This document shows, piece after piece, positions 1-9,701 of a DNA stretch of 64,000 bases; within the stretch, counting starts at the first letter, position 1; every line of letters starts with the position of its first letter. Source of the DNA: Bradyrhizobium sp. 141. GTDB taxonomy: Bacteria; Pseudomonadota; Alphaproteobacteria; Rhizobiales; Xanthobacteraceae. A program made the translations under genes and the position numbers. Under the pieces are notes generated by a model that searched no databases, had not been told where the DNA came from, and saw nothing but the letters and a program-made list of their open reading frames with translations. The DNA is taken from contig NZ_JADPKR010000053.1 of assembly GCF_023074055.1 (NCBI RefSeq), positions 154,839 to 218,838 on the forward strand, in the 5' to 3' direction.

Positions 1-75
1 CGGCCGGAGCGCTGCTATTTTGACGAAAAGGATGAGCGGAGGGTTAATGCGGCCTCGCTGAACCCCTCACCGCAC

Positions 76-150
76 GTCATGCCCGGGGTTGTCCCGGGCA
101 TCCACGTTCTTTGTGCCGCGGAGCAAGCCGGGACAAGCCCGGCCATGACG
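76..150. repeat. Family A palindromic element, copy A1
   Basis: Two imperfect palindromes face each other. The left one is built on GCCCGGGGTTGTCCCGGGC and the right one on GCCGGGACAAGCCCGGC, flanked by GTCATG and CATGAC. Four more copies lie at 2717-2798, 16217-16302, 21660-21784 and 35177-35260. It lies downstream of hrpB. I see no supported gene in 1-228. Confidence 0.85.
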
Positions 151-228
151 ATGTGGAGACTATGACGCCCCAAGTACAAAGCTCATATGCGATTGCCTTG
201 CCGCCTGCGGGGCGAGGGCGAAGGCACC

Positions 229-2703
229 TCACGTCCCGCGCGGCTTCGCGCGTCGGGTGGGCACGGCGCTCGCCGGATCGTCCGGCCAGGGATGGCGCGG
301 GTAGCGGCCGCGCAGGTCGGAGCGCACGGCAGCGTAGCTGCCGCGCCAGAAGCCCGGGAGATCGCGCGTCACCTGCACCGGGCGCTGTGCCGGCGATAAC
401 AGCTCCAGCACCAGCGGCACCTTGCCGGCCGCGATCGAGGGATGGGTGTTGAGGCCGAACAATTCCTGCAGCCGCACCGCGATGGTCGGTCCCTGCTCGG
501 CCTCGTAGTCGATCGCGAGCACGCTTCCGGTCGGCGCCTCGAAATGCGTCGGCGCCTCGCGCTCGAGCCGCGCGCGCATCTCCCACGGCAGCATCGCCAT
601 CAGCGCGTCGGAGAGATCGCCCGGCGAGATATCCTTCAGCGCGATCTTGTCGTAGAGCGCCGGCACCAGCCAGTCCTCGCGCCGTGCGATCAATCCGTCA
701 TCCGTGAGATCAGGCCAGCTGTCGCCCTCGGCCTTGCGCAGGAACATCACGCGGTCGCGCCACTGCTTGGCCGCCTTCGACCAGGGCAGCCGGTCGAGAC
801 CGGCGGCGATCAAGCCGTCGGCGAAAATGCGCGCGGTTTCCTCGGAAGGTGACACTGCGAGGGTGGCTTCGGACAGCGTGATGGCGTGCAGCGCGCGCTT
901 GCGCCGCGCACGCAGAGCCATCGCGCCGCGATCGAAGGAGATCTCGTCGGCGGTCTCGATGTGCTCGGCGAAATGCCGCTCGATCTCGCCCTCCGTGATT
1001 TGCGCAGCGAGCAGGATACGCCCGCTCGCCGCCGTTCCCGTCATCTCGCCGATCGCGATGTAGGGTGCGCGGGCGAGCGAGGAGGTCTGCTCGACGGCGG
1101 CGCCGCGGCCGTTGGCCAGCACGAAACTGCCATTGCCGCGGTTGCGCGCAACGCGGTCCGGGAACGCGTAGGCGAGCATCAAACCGGTCGAGAGGTCATC
1201 TTGTGGCCCCGCCTTCTCCGAAGCCGCCACCTGCGAGGCCCAGCGCCGCGCCAGGTCGCGCGCGCTCGACGCGCGCGGCGAGCGGTCGCGGCGGAACTGG
1301 TCGCGCCGGTGTTCGAGATCGACGCTGTCGCCGCCAAGCCCGCGCTCGGTGATGATGGCGGCGATCTCCGCCGCGGCTTCGCCCTCCCCGACGCGATGCG
1401 AATCCACGATCATGCGCGCGAGCCGCGGCGGCAGCGCCAGAGCACGCAGACTCTTGCCTTCCGCGGTGATGCGGCCGTCACCATCGAGCGCGTTGAGCTC
1501 GGTGAGAAGGCCTTTGGCTTCCTTCCAGGCCGGTGCGGGCGGCGGGTCGAGGAACGACAACGCTGTGGGGTCAGCGACGCCCCATTGCGCGAGATCGAGC
1601 ACCAGCGAGGACAGATCGGCGCTGAGGATTTCCGGCTGGGTGTACGGCGCGAGCGAGGCCGTCTGCGGCTCGTCCCAGAGCCGGTAGCAGACACCCGGCT
1701 CGGTGCGGCCGGCGCGGCCGCGGCGCTGATCCACCGCCGCACGCGAAGCACGCACGGTCTCGAGCCGGGTCAACCCGATGTCCGGCTCGTAGCGCGGCAC
1801 GCGGGCAAGACCGGAATCGACCACGATGCGCACGCCTTCGATGGTGAGCGAGGTCTCGGCGATCGATGTCGCCAGCACCACTTTTCGCGAGCCCTTGGGC
1901 GGCGGCGCAATGGCGCGGTCCTGCACGGCGGCATCGAGCGCGCCGAACAGCGGCACGATCTCGATCGAGGCGTCCTGCACGCGCTCGCTGAGGAAATTCT
2001 GGGTGCGGCGGATTTCAGCGGCGCCCGGCAGGAACGCCAGCACCGAGCCGCTATCGGCGCGCAGCGCGGATGCGATCGCATCCGCCATCTGCCGCTCCAC
2101 GGGTGCGTCCGCCTTGCGGCCGAGATAGCGCGTGTCGACGGGGAAGGCGCGGCCCTCGCTCTCGACGACGGGCGCCTCGCCGAGCAGCTTTGCCACGCGC
2201 GCCCCGTCGAGCGTTGCCGACATCACAAGGATGCGCAGATCTTCGCGCAGGCCGGTTTGCGCGTCACGGGCCAGCGCCAGGCCCATGTCGGCATCGAGCG
2301 AGCGCTCGTGGAATTCGTCGAACAGGATGGCCCCGACGCCGGAGAGCTCGGGATCGTCGAGGATCTGGCGGGTGAAGATGCCCTCGGTCACTACCTCGAT
2401 GCGCGTGGCGCGTGAGATCTTCGAGCCGAACCGGACGCGATAGCCGACGGTCTCACCGGGCCGCTCGCCCAGCGATTTGGCCATGCGGTCGGCGCTGGCG
2501 CGCGCCGCGATGCGGCGCGGCTCCAGCACGATGATCTTCTTGCCCCTGGCCCAGGGCGCATCGAGCAAGACCAGCGGCACCCGCGTGGTCTTGCCGGCCC
2601 CCGGCGGCGCCACCAGCACCGCGGCGTTGTTGGTCTCCAGCGTGCGCGACAAATCGTCGAGCACGGCATCGATCGGCAGGGGCGTGTCGAAGCTGCGGGG
2701 CAA
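229..2703 (-). CDS. hrpB: ATP-dependent helicase HrpB
   Basis: DEAH-type superfamily 2 helicase of the HrpB family, of poorly defined RNA-related role in the cytoplasm. The 824 residues match the family's usual length. Walker A GAGKT is at about residues 35-39, DEFH (Walker B) at about 129-132 and the SAT motif near 162. A helicase C domain with the QRRGRAGR motif follows, and then the long HrpB-specific C-terminal region. The reading frame opens at a TTG; no in-frame ATG lies closer to the conserved N-terminus, so TTG is accepted. It is a single-gene unit flanked by two family A repeats. Confidence 0.96.
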   Translation of the reverse strand: MPRSFDTPLPIDAVLDDLSRTLETNNAAVLVAPPGAGKTTRVPLVLLDAPWARGKKIIVLEPRRIAARASADRMAKSLGERPGETVGYRVRFGSKISRATRIEVVTEGIFTRQILDDPELSGVGAILFDEFHERSLDADMGLALARDAQTGLREDLRILVMSATLDGARVAKLLGEAPVVESEGRAFPVDTRYLGRKADAPVERQMADAIASALRADSGSVLAFLPGAAEIRRTQNFLSERVQDASIEIVPLFGALDAAVQDRAIAPPPKGSRKVVLATSIAETSLTIEGVRIVVDSGLARVPRYEPDIGLTRLETVRASRAAVDQRRGRAGRTEPGVCYRLWDEPQTASLAPYTQPEILSADLSSLVLDLAQWGVADPTALSFLDPPPAPAWKEAKGLLTELNALDGDGRITAEGKSLRALALPPRLARMIVDSHRVGEGEAAAEIAAIITERGLGGDSVDLEHRRDQFRRDRSPRASSARDLARRWASQVAASEKAGPQDDLSTGLMLAYAFPDRVARNRGNGSFVLANGRGAAVEQTSSLARAPYIAIGEMTGTAASGRILLAAQITEGEIERHFAEHIETADEISFDRGAMALRARRKRALHAITLSEATLAVSPSEETARIFADGLIAAGLDRLPWSKAAKQWRDRVMFLRKAEGDSWPDLTDDGLIARREDWLVPALYDKIALKDISPGDLSDALMAMLPWEMRARLEREAPTHFEAPTGSVLAIDYEAEQGPTIAVRLQELFGLNTHPSIAAGKVPLVLELLSPAQRPVQVTRDLPGFWRGSYAAVRSDLRGRYPRHPWPDDPASAVPTRRAKPRGT

Positions 2704-2716
2704 TGTTTATCCACTC

Positions 2717-2798
2717 GTCATGCCCGGCCCTGTGCCGGGCATCCACGTCTTGGACTAGAAAACAGACGTGGATGGCCGGGACAAGCCCGGCCATGACG
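2717..2798. repeat. Family A palindromic element, copy A2
   Basis: It has the same facing-palindrome layout as A1, with arms GTCATGCCCGG and CCGGCCATGAC. It sits between the hrpB start and the ugd stop on the minus strand. Confidence 0.85.
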
Positions 2799-2821
2799 GA
2801 ATTATTCGCGGCAGCGAATCG

Positions 2822-4138
2822 TCAGCCCTGCACCGGCGGGCGGCCGACGCTGTCATAGGTGAAGCCGGCAGCTTCCATGTCTTCGGGGCGGTAGATGTTG
2901 CGCAAGTCGACGACGACGGGCTGCGCCATGATGGTCTTCAGCCGATCGAGATCGAGCGCGCGGAACTGGACCCATTCGGTGACGATGACGAGCGCATCGG
3001 CACCTTGCGCGCAGGAATAGGCGTCCTCGCAATAGGTGATGTCAGGCAGCTCGCCCTTGGCCTGCTCCATGCCGACGGGATCGAACGCCTTGACCGTTGC
3101 GCCCATGTCGATGAGACCCGTCACCAGCGGGATCGACGGCGCGTCGCGCATATCGTCGGTGTCGGGCTTGAAGGTCAGGCCGAGCACCGCGATGGTCTTG
3201 CCGCGCAGCGAGCCGCCGAGCGCCTGGCTCACCTTCCGCGCCATCGCACGCTTGCGGTTCTCGTTCACGGCCAGCACGGATTCAACGATGCGCAGCGACA
3301 CGTCGTAATCCTGCGCGATCTTGATCAGTGCCTTGGTGTCCTTCGGGAAGCACGAGCCGCCGAAGCCGGGACCGGCATGCAGGAATTTGGTGCCGATGCG
3401 GTTGTCCAGGCCGATGCCGCGCGCGACCTCCTGGACGTTGGCGCCGGCCTTTTCGGAGAGATCGGCGATCTCGTTGATGAAGGTAATCTTGGTCGCGAGA
3501 AACGCGTTGGCGGCGTATTTGATCATCTCGGCGGTGCGACGTTCCGTGAACATCAGCGGCGCCTGGTTCAGCGAGAGCGGACGGTAGATGTCGCTCATCA
3601 CCTTGCGGCCGCGCTCGTCGGAGGTGCCGACCACGATGCGATCGGGAAACTTGAAGTCACGGATCGCGGCGCCCTCGCGCAGGAACTCGGGGTTCGAGGC
3701 GACCACGACGTCGGCGTTGGGATTGGTCTCGCGGATGATGCGCTCGACCTCGTCGCCGGTGCCCACTGGCACGGTCGACTTCGTCACCACGATTGTGAAG
3801 CCTTGAAGCGACTGCGCAATCTCGCGCGCGGCAGCATAGACGTAGGACAGATCGGCATGGCCGTCGCCGCGGCGCGAGGGCGTGCCGACCGCGATGAAGA
3901 CGGCATCGGCGTCCGCGACCGGCTTCTTCAGGTCGGTGGTGAAGTCGAGCCGCTTGGCCTTGACATTGGTCGCAACCAGCTCGTCGAGGCCGGGCTCGTA
4001 GATCGGGATCTCGCCGCGATGGAGCGCCGCGATCTTCTTCTCGTCCTTGTCGACGCAGGTGACGTCGTGACCGAAATCAGCAAAGCAGGCTCCGGACACC
4101 AATCCCACATAGCCCGTGCCGATCATCGCGATGCGCAT
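2822..4138 (-). CDS. ugd: UDP-glucose 6-dehydrogenase
   Basis: It oxidises UDP-glucose to UDP-glucuronate in two NAD-dependent steps, supplying precursors for exopolysaccharide and other surface polysaccharides. At 438 residues it is the standard length. The NAD-binding Rossmann motif GTGYVG is at residues 7-12. The catalytic cysteine is C263 in GPGFGGSCFPKD, and the C-terminal UDP-binding domain is complete. The ATG is preceded by an AGGGA ribosome-binding site. It is divergent from the acyltransferase at 4333, with a roughly 194-nt shared upstream region. Confidence 0.97.
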   Translation of the reverse strand: MRIAMIGTGYVGLVSGACFADFGHDVTCVDKDEKKIAALHRGEIPIYEPGLDELVATNVKAKRLDFTTDLKKPVADADAVFIAVGTPSRRGDGHADLSYVYAAAREIAQSLQGFTIVVTKSTVPVGTGDEVERIIRETNPNADVVVASNPEFLREGAAIRDFKFPDRIVVGTSDERGRKVMSDIYRPLSLNQAPLMFTERRTAEMIKYAANAFLATKITFINEIADLSEKAGANVQEVARGIGLDNRIGTKFLHAGPGFGGSCFPKDTKALIKIAQDYDVSLRIVESVLAVNENRKRAMARKVSQALGGSLRGKTIAVLGLTFKPDTDDMRDAPSIPLVTGLIDMGATVKAFDPVGMEQAKGELPDITYCEDAYSCAQGADALVIVTEWVQFRALDLDRLKTIMAQPVVVDLRNIYRPEDMEAAGFTYDSVGRPPVQG

Positions 4139-4332
4139 GAAAATCCCTGTTTCAGAATGGTTAACAAAACCCCGACGCGGGGCGGTTTAGCATTTTCCCG
4201 AGGGGAGGGAACAGTCCGCAGACAAAAAAGCGGCATGGGAATTGATCCGGTAAAGAAGTCGGAAACCGCTGAGGCCCCACACTGCCCCACACCCGAACAG
4301 GACGGGCGAAAGGCGCCTCGAAAAGGGACACC

Positions 4333-5400
4333 ATGGCACCATCAGGCACAATCGCAGGGAGCGGAGGCACCAGAGCCCCTTCTGCCGCGCGTGTCGACTG
4401 GGTCGACTACGCCAAGGGCATTTGCATCATCATGGTCGTGATGATGCATTCGGTGCTGGGGGTCGAGCTCGCCGCCGGCGCGACCGGTTTCATGCATGTC
4501 GCCGTCGCCTTCGCAAAGCCGTTCCGGATGCCGGATTTCTTCCTGATCTCGGGCCTGTTCCTGGCGCTGGTGATCGACCGGGACTGGCGAACCTATCTCG
4601 ACCGCAAGGTGGTGCATTTCGCCTATTTCTATGTCGTCTGGGTGACAATCCAGTTTGGCTTCAAGGCGCCCGCTTTCGCGGCGGAGACGAGCTGGCGTGA
4701 CGCCGGCCTGCTGTATCTGGAATCCTTCGTGGAGCCGTTCGGCACGCTGTGGTTTATCTATCTCCTTCCCATCTTCTTCATCGTCACAAAACTGACACGC
4801 AAGGTCCCGCCGCTCGCGATCTGGCTCATTGCCGCCGCGCTGGAGATGGCACGCATCACGACGGGGTGGACCGTCATCGACGAGTTCTGCTCGCGCTTCG
4901 TCTATTTCTATTCGGGCTATCTGTTCGCGCCTTACGTGTTCGCGCTGTCGGACCGCGCGCGGAAGCATCCGGCGCTTGCGCTCGCAGCGCTCGCGACCTG
5001 GGCGTTGGTCAATGCCGGCCTCGTCGTGTTGGGGGCTAGCGAATGGAAGATCGTCTCGCTCGTGCTCGGTTTTGCCGGCGCCTGCGCGATCATCACCATG
5101 GGAACGCTGCTCGCACGCGCCCAATGGATGAACTTCCTGCGCTTCTGCGGCGAACATTCCATCGTGATCTATCTCGCCTTCTTCCTGCCGATGGCGGCGA
5201 CACGGACGCTGCTACTGCGCACCGGCATCATTCCCGATATCGGCACGGTGTCGCTGATCGTCACCATCGCCGGCGTGATCGGTGCGCTCGCGATCTGGCG
5301 GGCCGCCTTGCTGTTCAATGCCCGCTTTCTGTTCGAGCGGCCCGATGCGTTCTGGATCGCACCGAGGAAGGCGGGCGTGCGGCTGCAGGCGGCGGAGTAG
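4333..5400 (+). CDS. Acyltransferase family 3 membrane protein
   Basis: A polytopic inner-membrane protein of 355 residues with about ten hydrophobic segments. It begins with the signature region VDYAKGICIIMVVMMHS near residue 25, whose histidine in the first membrane helix is typical of the acyltransferase-3 (Acyl_transf_3) family. Members move acetyl or succinyl groups onto exported glycans. The substrate cannot be read from the sequence; proximity to divergent ugd suggests surface polysaccharide (inference). The start is fixed by AAAAGGGACACC just before ATG. No SGNH domain is fused to it. Confidence 0.85.
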   Translation: MAPSGTIAGSGGTRAPSAARVDWVDYAKGICIIMVVMMHSVLGVELAAGATGFMHVAVAFAKPFRMPDFFLISGLFLALVIDRDWRTYLDRKVVHFAYFYVVWVTIQFGFKAPAFAAETSWRDAGLLYLESFVEPFGTLWFIYLLPIFFIVTKLTRKVPPLAIWLIAAALEMARITTGWTVIDEFCSRFVYFYSGYLFAPYVFALSDRARKHPALALAALATWALVNAGLVVLGASEWKIVSLVLGFAGACAIITMGTLLARAQWMNFLRFCGEHSIVIYLAFFLPMAATRTLLLRTGIIPDIGTVSLIVTIAGVIGALAIWRAALLFNARFLFERPDAFWIAPRKAGVRLQAAE

Positions 5401-5404
5401 CACA

Positions 5405-5543
5405 CTGTCGTCGCCCGGCTCGACCGGGCGACCCGGTATTCCAGAGACAGTCGTTGTCGACCGATGGGCCGCGGCGTACTGGATTCCCCGGTCAAGCCGG
5501 GGAATGACAGTGGGGATGCGGGGAATGACAGTGGGGATAGCGA
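5405..5543. repeat. Family F dispersed element
   Basis: Facing short palindromes: CGCCCGGCTCGACCGGGCG on the left and TCCCCGGTCAAGCCGGGGA on the right. The right end is partly duplicated, because GGGGAATGACAGTGGGGAT occurs twice about 21 nt apart. It fills the gap between the acyltransferase and polA. Confidence 0.7.
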
Positions 5544-5600
5544 GCCAAAAACCCCCCTCACGAGGCTGTCAAAGTCCGCAAAAATTCATACATTGCGGCC

Positions 5601-8600
5601 ATGCCCAAAACATCCCCGAAGACCACCGCCGCCGCCGAGAGCAAGCCCGCCGCGACAGCTGCTGCCAAACCGGTTGCGGCCAAACCTGTAGCAGCCAAGG
5701 CCGCTGGCAAGGGCGACCACGTGTTCCTGGTCGACGGTTCCTCCTATATCTTCCGCGCCTACCACGCGCTGCCGCCGCTGAACCGCAAGTCCGACGGGCT
5801 GCAGGTCAACGCCGTGCTCGGCTTCTGCAACATGCTGTGGAAGCTCCTGCGCGACATGCCGGCCGATAACCGGCCGACGCACCTCGCCATCGTGTTCGAC
5901 AAGTCGGAGGTCACCTTCCGCAACGCGATCTATCCGGAATACAAGGCGCACCGGCCGCCGGCGCCGGACGACCTCATCCCGCAATTCGCGCTGATCCGCG
6001 AAGCGGTGCGCGCCTTCGACCTGCCCTGCCTGGAACAAGGTGGCTTCGAGGCCGACGACCTCATCGCGACCTATGTGCGCGAGGCGTGCGAACGCGGCGC
6101 GAGCGCGACGATCGTGTCCTCCGACAAGGACCTGATGCAGCTCGTGACCGATTGCGTCACCATGTACGACACCATGAAGGACCGCCGCATCGGCATCCCC
6201 GAGGTGATCGAGAAATTCGGCGTGCCGCCGAACAAGGTCGTCGAAGTGCAGGCTCTGGCCGGCGATTCCACCGACAACGTGCCGGGCGTGCCCGGCATCG
6301 GCATCAAGACCGCGGCGCAGCTGATCACCGAATATGGCGACCTCGACCAATTGTTGTTCCGTGCCGGCGAGATCAAGCAGCCCAAGCGCCGCGAGGCGCT
6401 GCTCGAGCACGCGGAGAAGGCGCGGATCTCGCGAAAACTCGTGCTGCTCGACGACAAGGTCAAGCTGGACGTGCCGCTCGACGAGCTCGCCGTCCACGAG
6501 CCCGATGCGCGCAAGCTGATCGCCTTCCTGAAGGCGATGGAATTCACCACCTTGACGCGCCGCGTCGCCGACTATTCGCAGATCGATCCCGCCAATGTCG
6601 ATGCCGATGCGAGCAACAGCAGCGGCGCCAGGGCCGGCGAAGGCGCATCGAAAGCAAGGACGTCCGAGGCTTCCGGCGATCTCTTCGCCGCCCCTGCCGC
6701 GAGCGCAACGGGCGGCGACAAGGGCGACAAGGGCGCCAGCCTGAAGGGCGCGCCGATCTCGCTGGCGGCTGCGCGCGAAGAGGCCATGCGGAAGCTCCCG
6801 GTCGATCGGAGCAAGTATCAGACGATCAAGACGCTCAAAGAACTCAACGCATTCGTCGCGCGCATTCATGACGCCGGCCATGTCGCGATCGAGATCAAGG
6901 CAAACTCCATCGATCCGATGCAGGCCGATCTCTGCGGCATTGCGCTGGCGCTGGCGCCGAACGAGGCCTGCTATGTGCCGCTGGCGCACAAGCAGTCCGG
7001 CGGCGGTGCCGGCCTGTTCGATGCAGGCCTCGCGCTCGATCAGGTCAAGCATGAAGAGGCGGTTCAAGCGTTGCGGCCGGTGTTGGAATCGGCAGGCATC
7101 CTCAAGATCGGCTTCGACGTCAAGTTTACCGCCGTGATGCTGGCGCAGCACGGCATCACCTTGCGCAACATCGACGATGCGCTCCTGATCTCCTACGTGC
7201 TCGACGCCGGCCGCGGCTCGCACGCGCTGGACTCGCTGTCGGAGCGCTGGTTCGGTCATGCCATGCTGAAGGAGAATGAGCTGCTCGGCAGCGGCAAGGG
7301 CAAGATCACCTTCGACCAGGTACCGATCGACAAGGCCGCGGCGCTGTCGGCCGAAGGCGCCGACGTCGCCTTGCGTGTCTGGCACGTGCTGAAGCCGCGC
7401 CTCGTCGCAGAGCACATGACCGCAGTCTACGAGACCCTGGAGCGGCCGCTCGTGTCCGTGCTCGCGCGCATGGAGCGGCGCGGCATCTCGATCGACCGCC
7501 AGGTGCTGTCGCGTCTTTCCGGCGACTTTGCCCAGACCGCAGCGCGCGTGGAAGCCGAGATCCAGGAGATCGCGGGCGAGCCGGTCAATGTCGGCAGTCC
7601 CAAGCAGATCGGCGACATCCTGTTCGGCAAGATGGGATTGTCAGGCGGGACCAAGACGAAAACCGGCGCATGGTCGACCACCGCTCAGGTGCTGGACGAG
7701 CTCGCCGAGCAGGGCCACGACTTCCCGAGGAAGATTTTGGAGTGGCGCCAGGTCTCGAAACTGAAATCGACCTATACCGACGCGCTGCCGACCTATGTCA
7801 ATCCGCAGACCCATCGCGTGCACACGACCTACGCGCTGGCAGCAACCACGACGGGCCGGCTGTCGTCGAACGAGCCGAATCTGCAGAACATCCCGGTGCG
7901 CACCGAGGACGGCAGAAAGATCCGCCGCGCCTTCATCGCGACATCAGGGCACAAGCTCGTCTCCGCCGACTATTCGCAGATCGAGCTGCGGCTGCTGGCC
8001 GAGATCGCCGACATTCCCGTGCTGAAGCAGGCGTTCCGCGACGGGCTCGACATTCACGCCATGACCGCGTCGGAAATGTTCGGCGTGCCGATCAAGGGCA
8101 TGCCGAGCGAAATCCGCCGCCGCGCCAAGGCGATCAATTTCGGCATCATCTATGGCATCTCGGCATTCGGCCTCGCCAACCAGCTCGGCATCGCGCGCGA
8201 GGAAGCCTCCGCCTACATCAAGAAATATTTCGAGCGCTTCCCCGGCATCCGCGCCTATATGGACGAGACGCGCGATTTCTGCCGGAGCCACGGCTACGTC
8301 ACCACCCTGTTCGGCCGGAAGATGTACTATCCCGACATCAAGGCGTCGAACGCCTCGGTGCGCGCCTTCAACGAGCGCGCCGCGATCAACGCGCGGCTTC
8401 AGGGCACCGCCGCCGACATCATCCGCCGCGCCATGACGCGGGTCGAGGATGCGCTCGCCGCAAAGAAACTATCGGCGCAGATGCTGCTGCAGGTCCATGA
8501 CGAATTGATCTTCGAGGTGCCGGACGCCGAGGTCGAGGCGACGCTTCCCGTCGTGCAGCACGTCATGCAGGACGCGCCGTTCCCCGCCGTGCTGCTCTCG

Positions 8601-8654
8601 GTGCCGCTGCATGTCGACGCGCGCGCGGCGAACAACTGGGACGAGGCGCATTGA
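5601..8654 (+). CDS. polA: DNA polymerase I, proofreading site degenerate
   Basis: Repair and Okazaki-fragment-processing polymerase, 1017 residues. A 35-residue Ala/Lys-rich tail precedes the 5'-3' exonuclease domain (about 38-325). A low-complexity linker (about 335-395) follows, then the 3'-5' exonuclease fold (about 410-605) and the polymerase domain (about 630-1017). Polymerase motifs DYSQIELR, the RRAKAINFGIIYG helix and QVHDELIFE are intact. Aligned by eye to E. coli Pol I, the exonuclease carboxylates D355, E357, D424 and D501 become E431, K433, T510 and G586. The proofreading site therefore looks dead while the fold remains. Confidence 0.97.
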   Translation: MPKTSPKTTAAAESKPAATAAAKPVAAKPVAAKAAGKGDHVFLVDGSSYIFRAYHALPPLNRKSDGLQVNAVLGFCNMLWKLLRDMPADNRPTHLAIVFDKSEVTFRNAIYPEYKAHRPPAPDDLIPQFALIREAVRAFDLPCLEQGGFEADDLIATYVREACERGASATIVSSDKDLMQLVTDCVTMYDTMKDRRIGIPEVIEKFGVPPNKVVEVQALAGDSTDNVPGVPGIGIKTAAQLITEYGDLDQLLFRAGEIKQPKRREALLEHAEKARISRKLVLLDDKVKLDVPLDELAVHEPDARKLIAFLKAMEFTTLTRRVADYSQIDPANVDADASNSSGARAGEGASKARTSEASGDLFAAPAASATGGDKGDKGASLKGAPISLAAAREEAMRKLPVDRSKYQTIKTLKELNAFVARIHDAGHVAIEIKANSIDPMQADLCGIALALAPNEACYVPLAHKQSGGGAGLFDAGLALDQVKHEEAVQALRPVLESAGILKIGFDVKFTAVMLAQHGITLRNIDDALLISYVLDAGRGSHALDSLSERWFGHAMLKENELLGSGKGKITFDQVPIDKAAALSAEGADVALRVWHVLKPRLVAEHMTAVYETLERPLVSVLARMERRGISIDRQVLSRLSGDFAQTAARVEAEIQEIAGEPVNVGSPKQIGDILFGKMGLSGGTKTKTGAWSTTAQVLDELAEQGHDFPRKILEWRQVSKLKSTYTDALPTYVNPQTHRVHTTYALAATTTGRLSSNEPNLQNIPVRTEDGRKIRRAFIATSGHKLVSADYSQIELRLLAEIADIPVLKQAFRDGLDIHAMTASEMFGVPIKGMPSEIRRRAKAINFGIIYGISAFGLANQLGIAREEASAYIKKYFERFPGIRAYMDETRDFCRSHGYVTTLFGRKMYYPDIKASNASVRAFNERAAINARLQGTAADIIRRAMTRVEDALAAKKLSAQMLLQVHDELIFEVPDAEVEATLPVVQHVMQDAPFPAVLLSVPLHVDARAANNWDEAH

Positions 8655-8662
8655 GGCTGCTT

Positions 8663-8791
8663 TCCCCGGATGCTGCGCAGCGCGCCGCCCTTCGCGGCGT
8701 GGTGCGCTGCTGATCCGGGGTGCACGCCGCGCGAACTGGATCCCGGCTCTGCGGCGCACCGTTTCACGCTGCGCCGCGTCCGGGACACGAG
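8663..8791. repeat. Family D dispersed element, copy D1
   Basis: It contains GGATCCCGGCTCTGCGGCGC and ends with CGTCCGGGACACGAG. These strings recur at 9535-9691 and 12113-12234. It lies downstream of polA. Confidence 0.75.
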
Positions 8792-8877
8792 AGTTGAATT
8801 GTCCTCCGAGCAATTGCGCAATGGCCCCACTTCGCCGCGCATATTAGAACCACCGCGTCTCCCGCGCCGGTTCACCC

Positions 8878-9513
8878 ATGCCTCACACCTCCGCCCTGCT
8901 CGGCTTCGCCCTCGTCTGCCTCGGTCTCGTGCTCACCCCGGGACCGAACATGATCTATCTGATCTCGCGCTCGATCACGCAGGGGCCCATGGCCGGTATC
9001 GTCTCGCTCGGCGGCGTGGCACTCGGCTTCGTGTTCTACATGTTGTGTGCGGCGTTCGGCATCACGGCGCTCCTGCTCGCGATTCCCTTCGCCTATGACG
9101 CGCTGCGCTTTGCCGGCGCCTTCTATCTGCTCTGGCTCGCCTGGCAGGCGGTGAAGCCGGGCGGACGCTCGCCATTCCAGGTGAAACAGCTCGCGATCGA
9201 CAGCCCGCGCAAATTGTTCGCGATGGGCTTCGTCACCAACCTGCTCAACCCGAAGATCGCGATGCTGTATCTGGCGCTGCTGCCGCAGTTCATCGATCCC
9301 GTTGCCGGCAGCGTGCTGGCGCAGTCGGTCGTGCTGGGCGCAATCCAGATCGCGATCAGCGTCAGCGTGAATGCGATGATCGCGCTTGCCGCCGGATCGA
9401 TCGCGCAGTTCCTGGCGAGCCGGCCGAGCTGGATGATGGTGCAGCGCTGGCTGATGGGCACGGTGCTGGCCGGGCTTGCGCTGCGGATGGCGGTCGAAGC
9501 GAAGAAGGTGTAG
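8878..9513 (+). CDS. LysE family translocator
   Basis: Inner-membrane exporter of the LysE/RhtB family, which expels amino acids or similar small molecules. It has 211 residues with about six hydrophobic segments. The N-terminal signature LTPGPNMIYLISRSITQG is at about residues 18-35, as in RhtB proteins. NPKIAMLYLALLPQF near residue 123 is the second conserved block. Substrate is not predictable. It stands alone, flanked on both sides by family D repeats. Confidence 0.9.
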   Translation: MPHTSALLGFALVCLGLVLTPGPNMIYLISRSITQGPMAGIVSLGGVALGFVFYMLCAAFGITALLLAIPFAYDALRFAGAFYLLWLAWQAVKPGGRSPFQVKQLAIDSPRKLFAMGFVTNLLNPKIAMLYLALLPQFIDPVAGSVLAQSVVLGAIQIAISVSVNAMIALAAGSIAQFLASRPSWMMVQRWLMGTVLAGLALRMAVEAKKV

Positions 9514-9534
9514 CTGACGCCACAAGCCGCGCGC

Positions 9535-9691
9535 TCGTGTCCCGGACGCGCAGCAGCGCTCTTGCGCTGCTGCGCTGAGCCGGGACCCAGCAGGCCAAGA
9601 ACGAGATCGCAGATGCATGGGCCCCGGCTCTGCGACGCACCGGACGATGCTTCGCATCGCCGGGCGCGCTGCGTCGCGTCCGGGGCACGAG
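9535..9691. repeat. Family D dispersed element, copy D2
   Basis: It starts with CTCGTGTCCCGGACGCG and ends with CGCGTCCGGGGCACGAG, so the termini are inverted repeats of each other. Inside is a smaller hairpin, GCAGCAGCGC...GCGCTGCTGC. It sits in the convergent gap between the LysE gene and the glutathione transferase. Confidence 0.8.
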
Positions 9692-9701
9692 GCCCGGCAA
9701 G

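Noticed and set aside
1..228. End of a gene entering from the left edge
   Set aside because: Stops are present in all plausible frames and nothing resembles a protein. The stretch is mainly repeat A1.
886..2415. Open frame of 509 codons on the plus strand opposite hrpB
   Set aside because: Same type of shadow. The translation is Arg/Gly/Glu-rich without motifs.
5586..7415. Long open frame on the minus strand opposite polA
   Set aside because: Antisense shadow of a GC-rich gene. It has low-complexity Arg/His/Gln-rich composition, no ribosome-binding site and no family resemblance, while polA on the other strand is beyond doubt.
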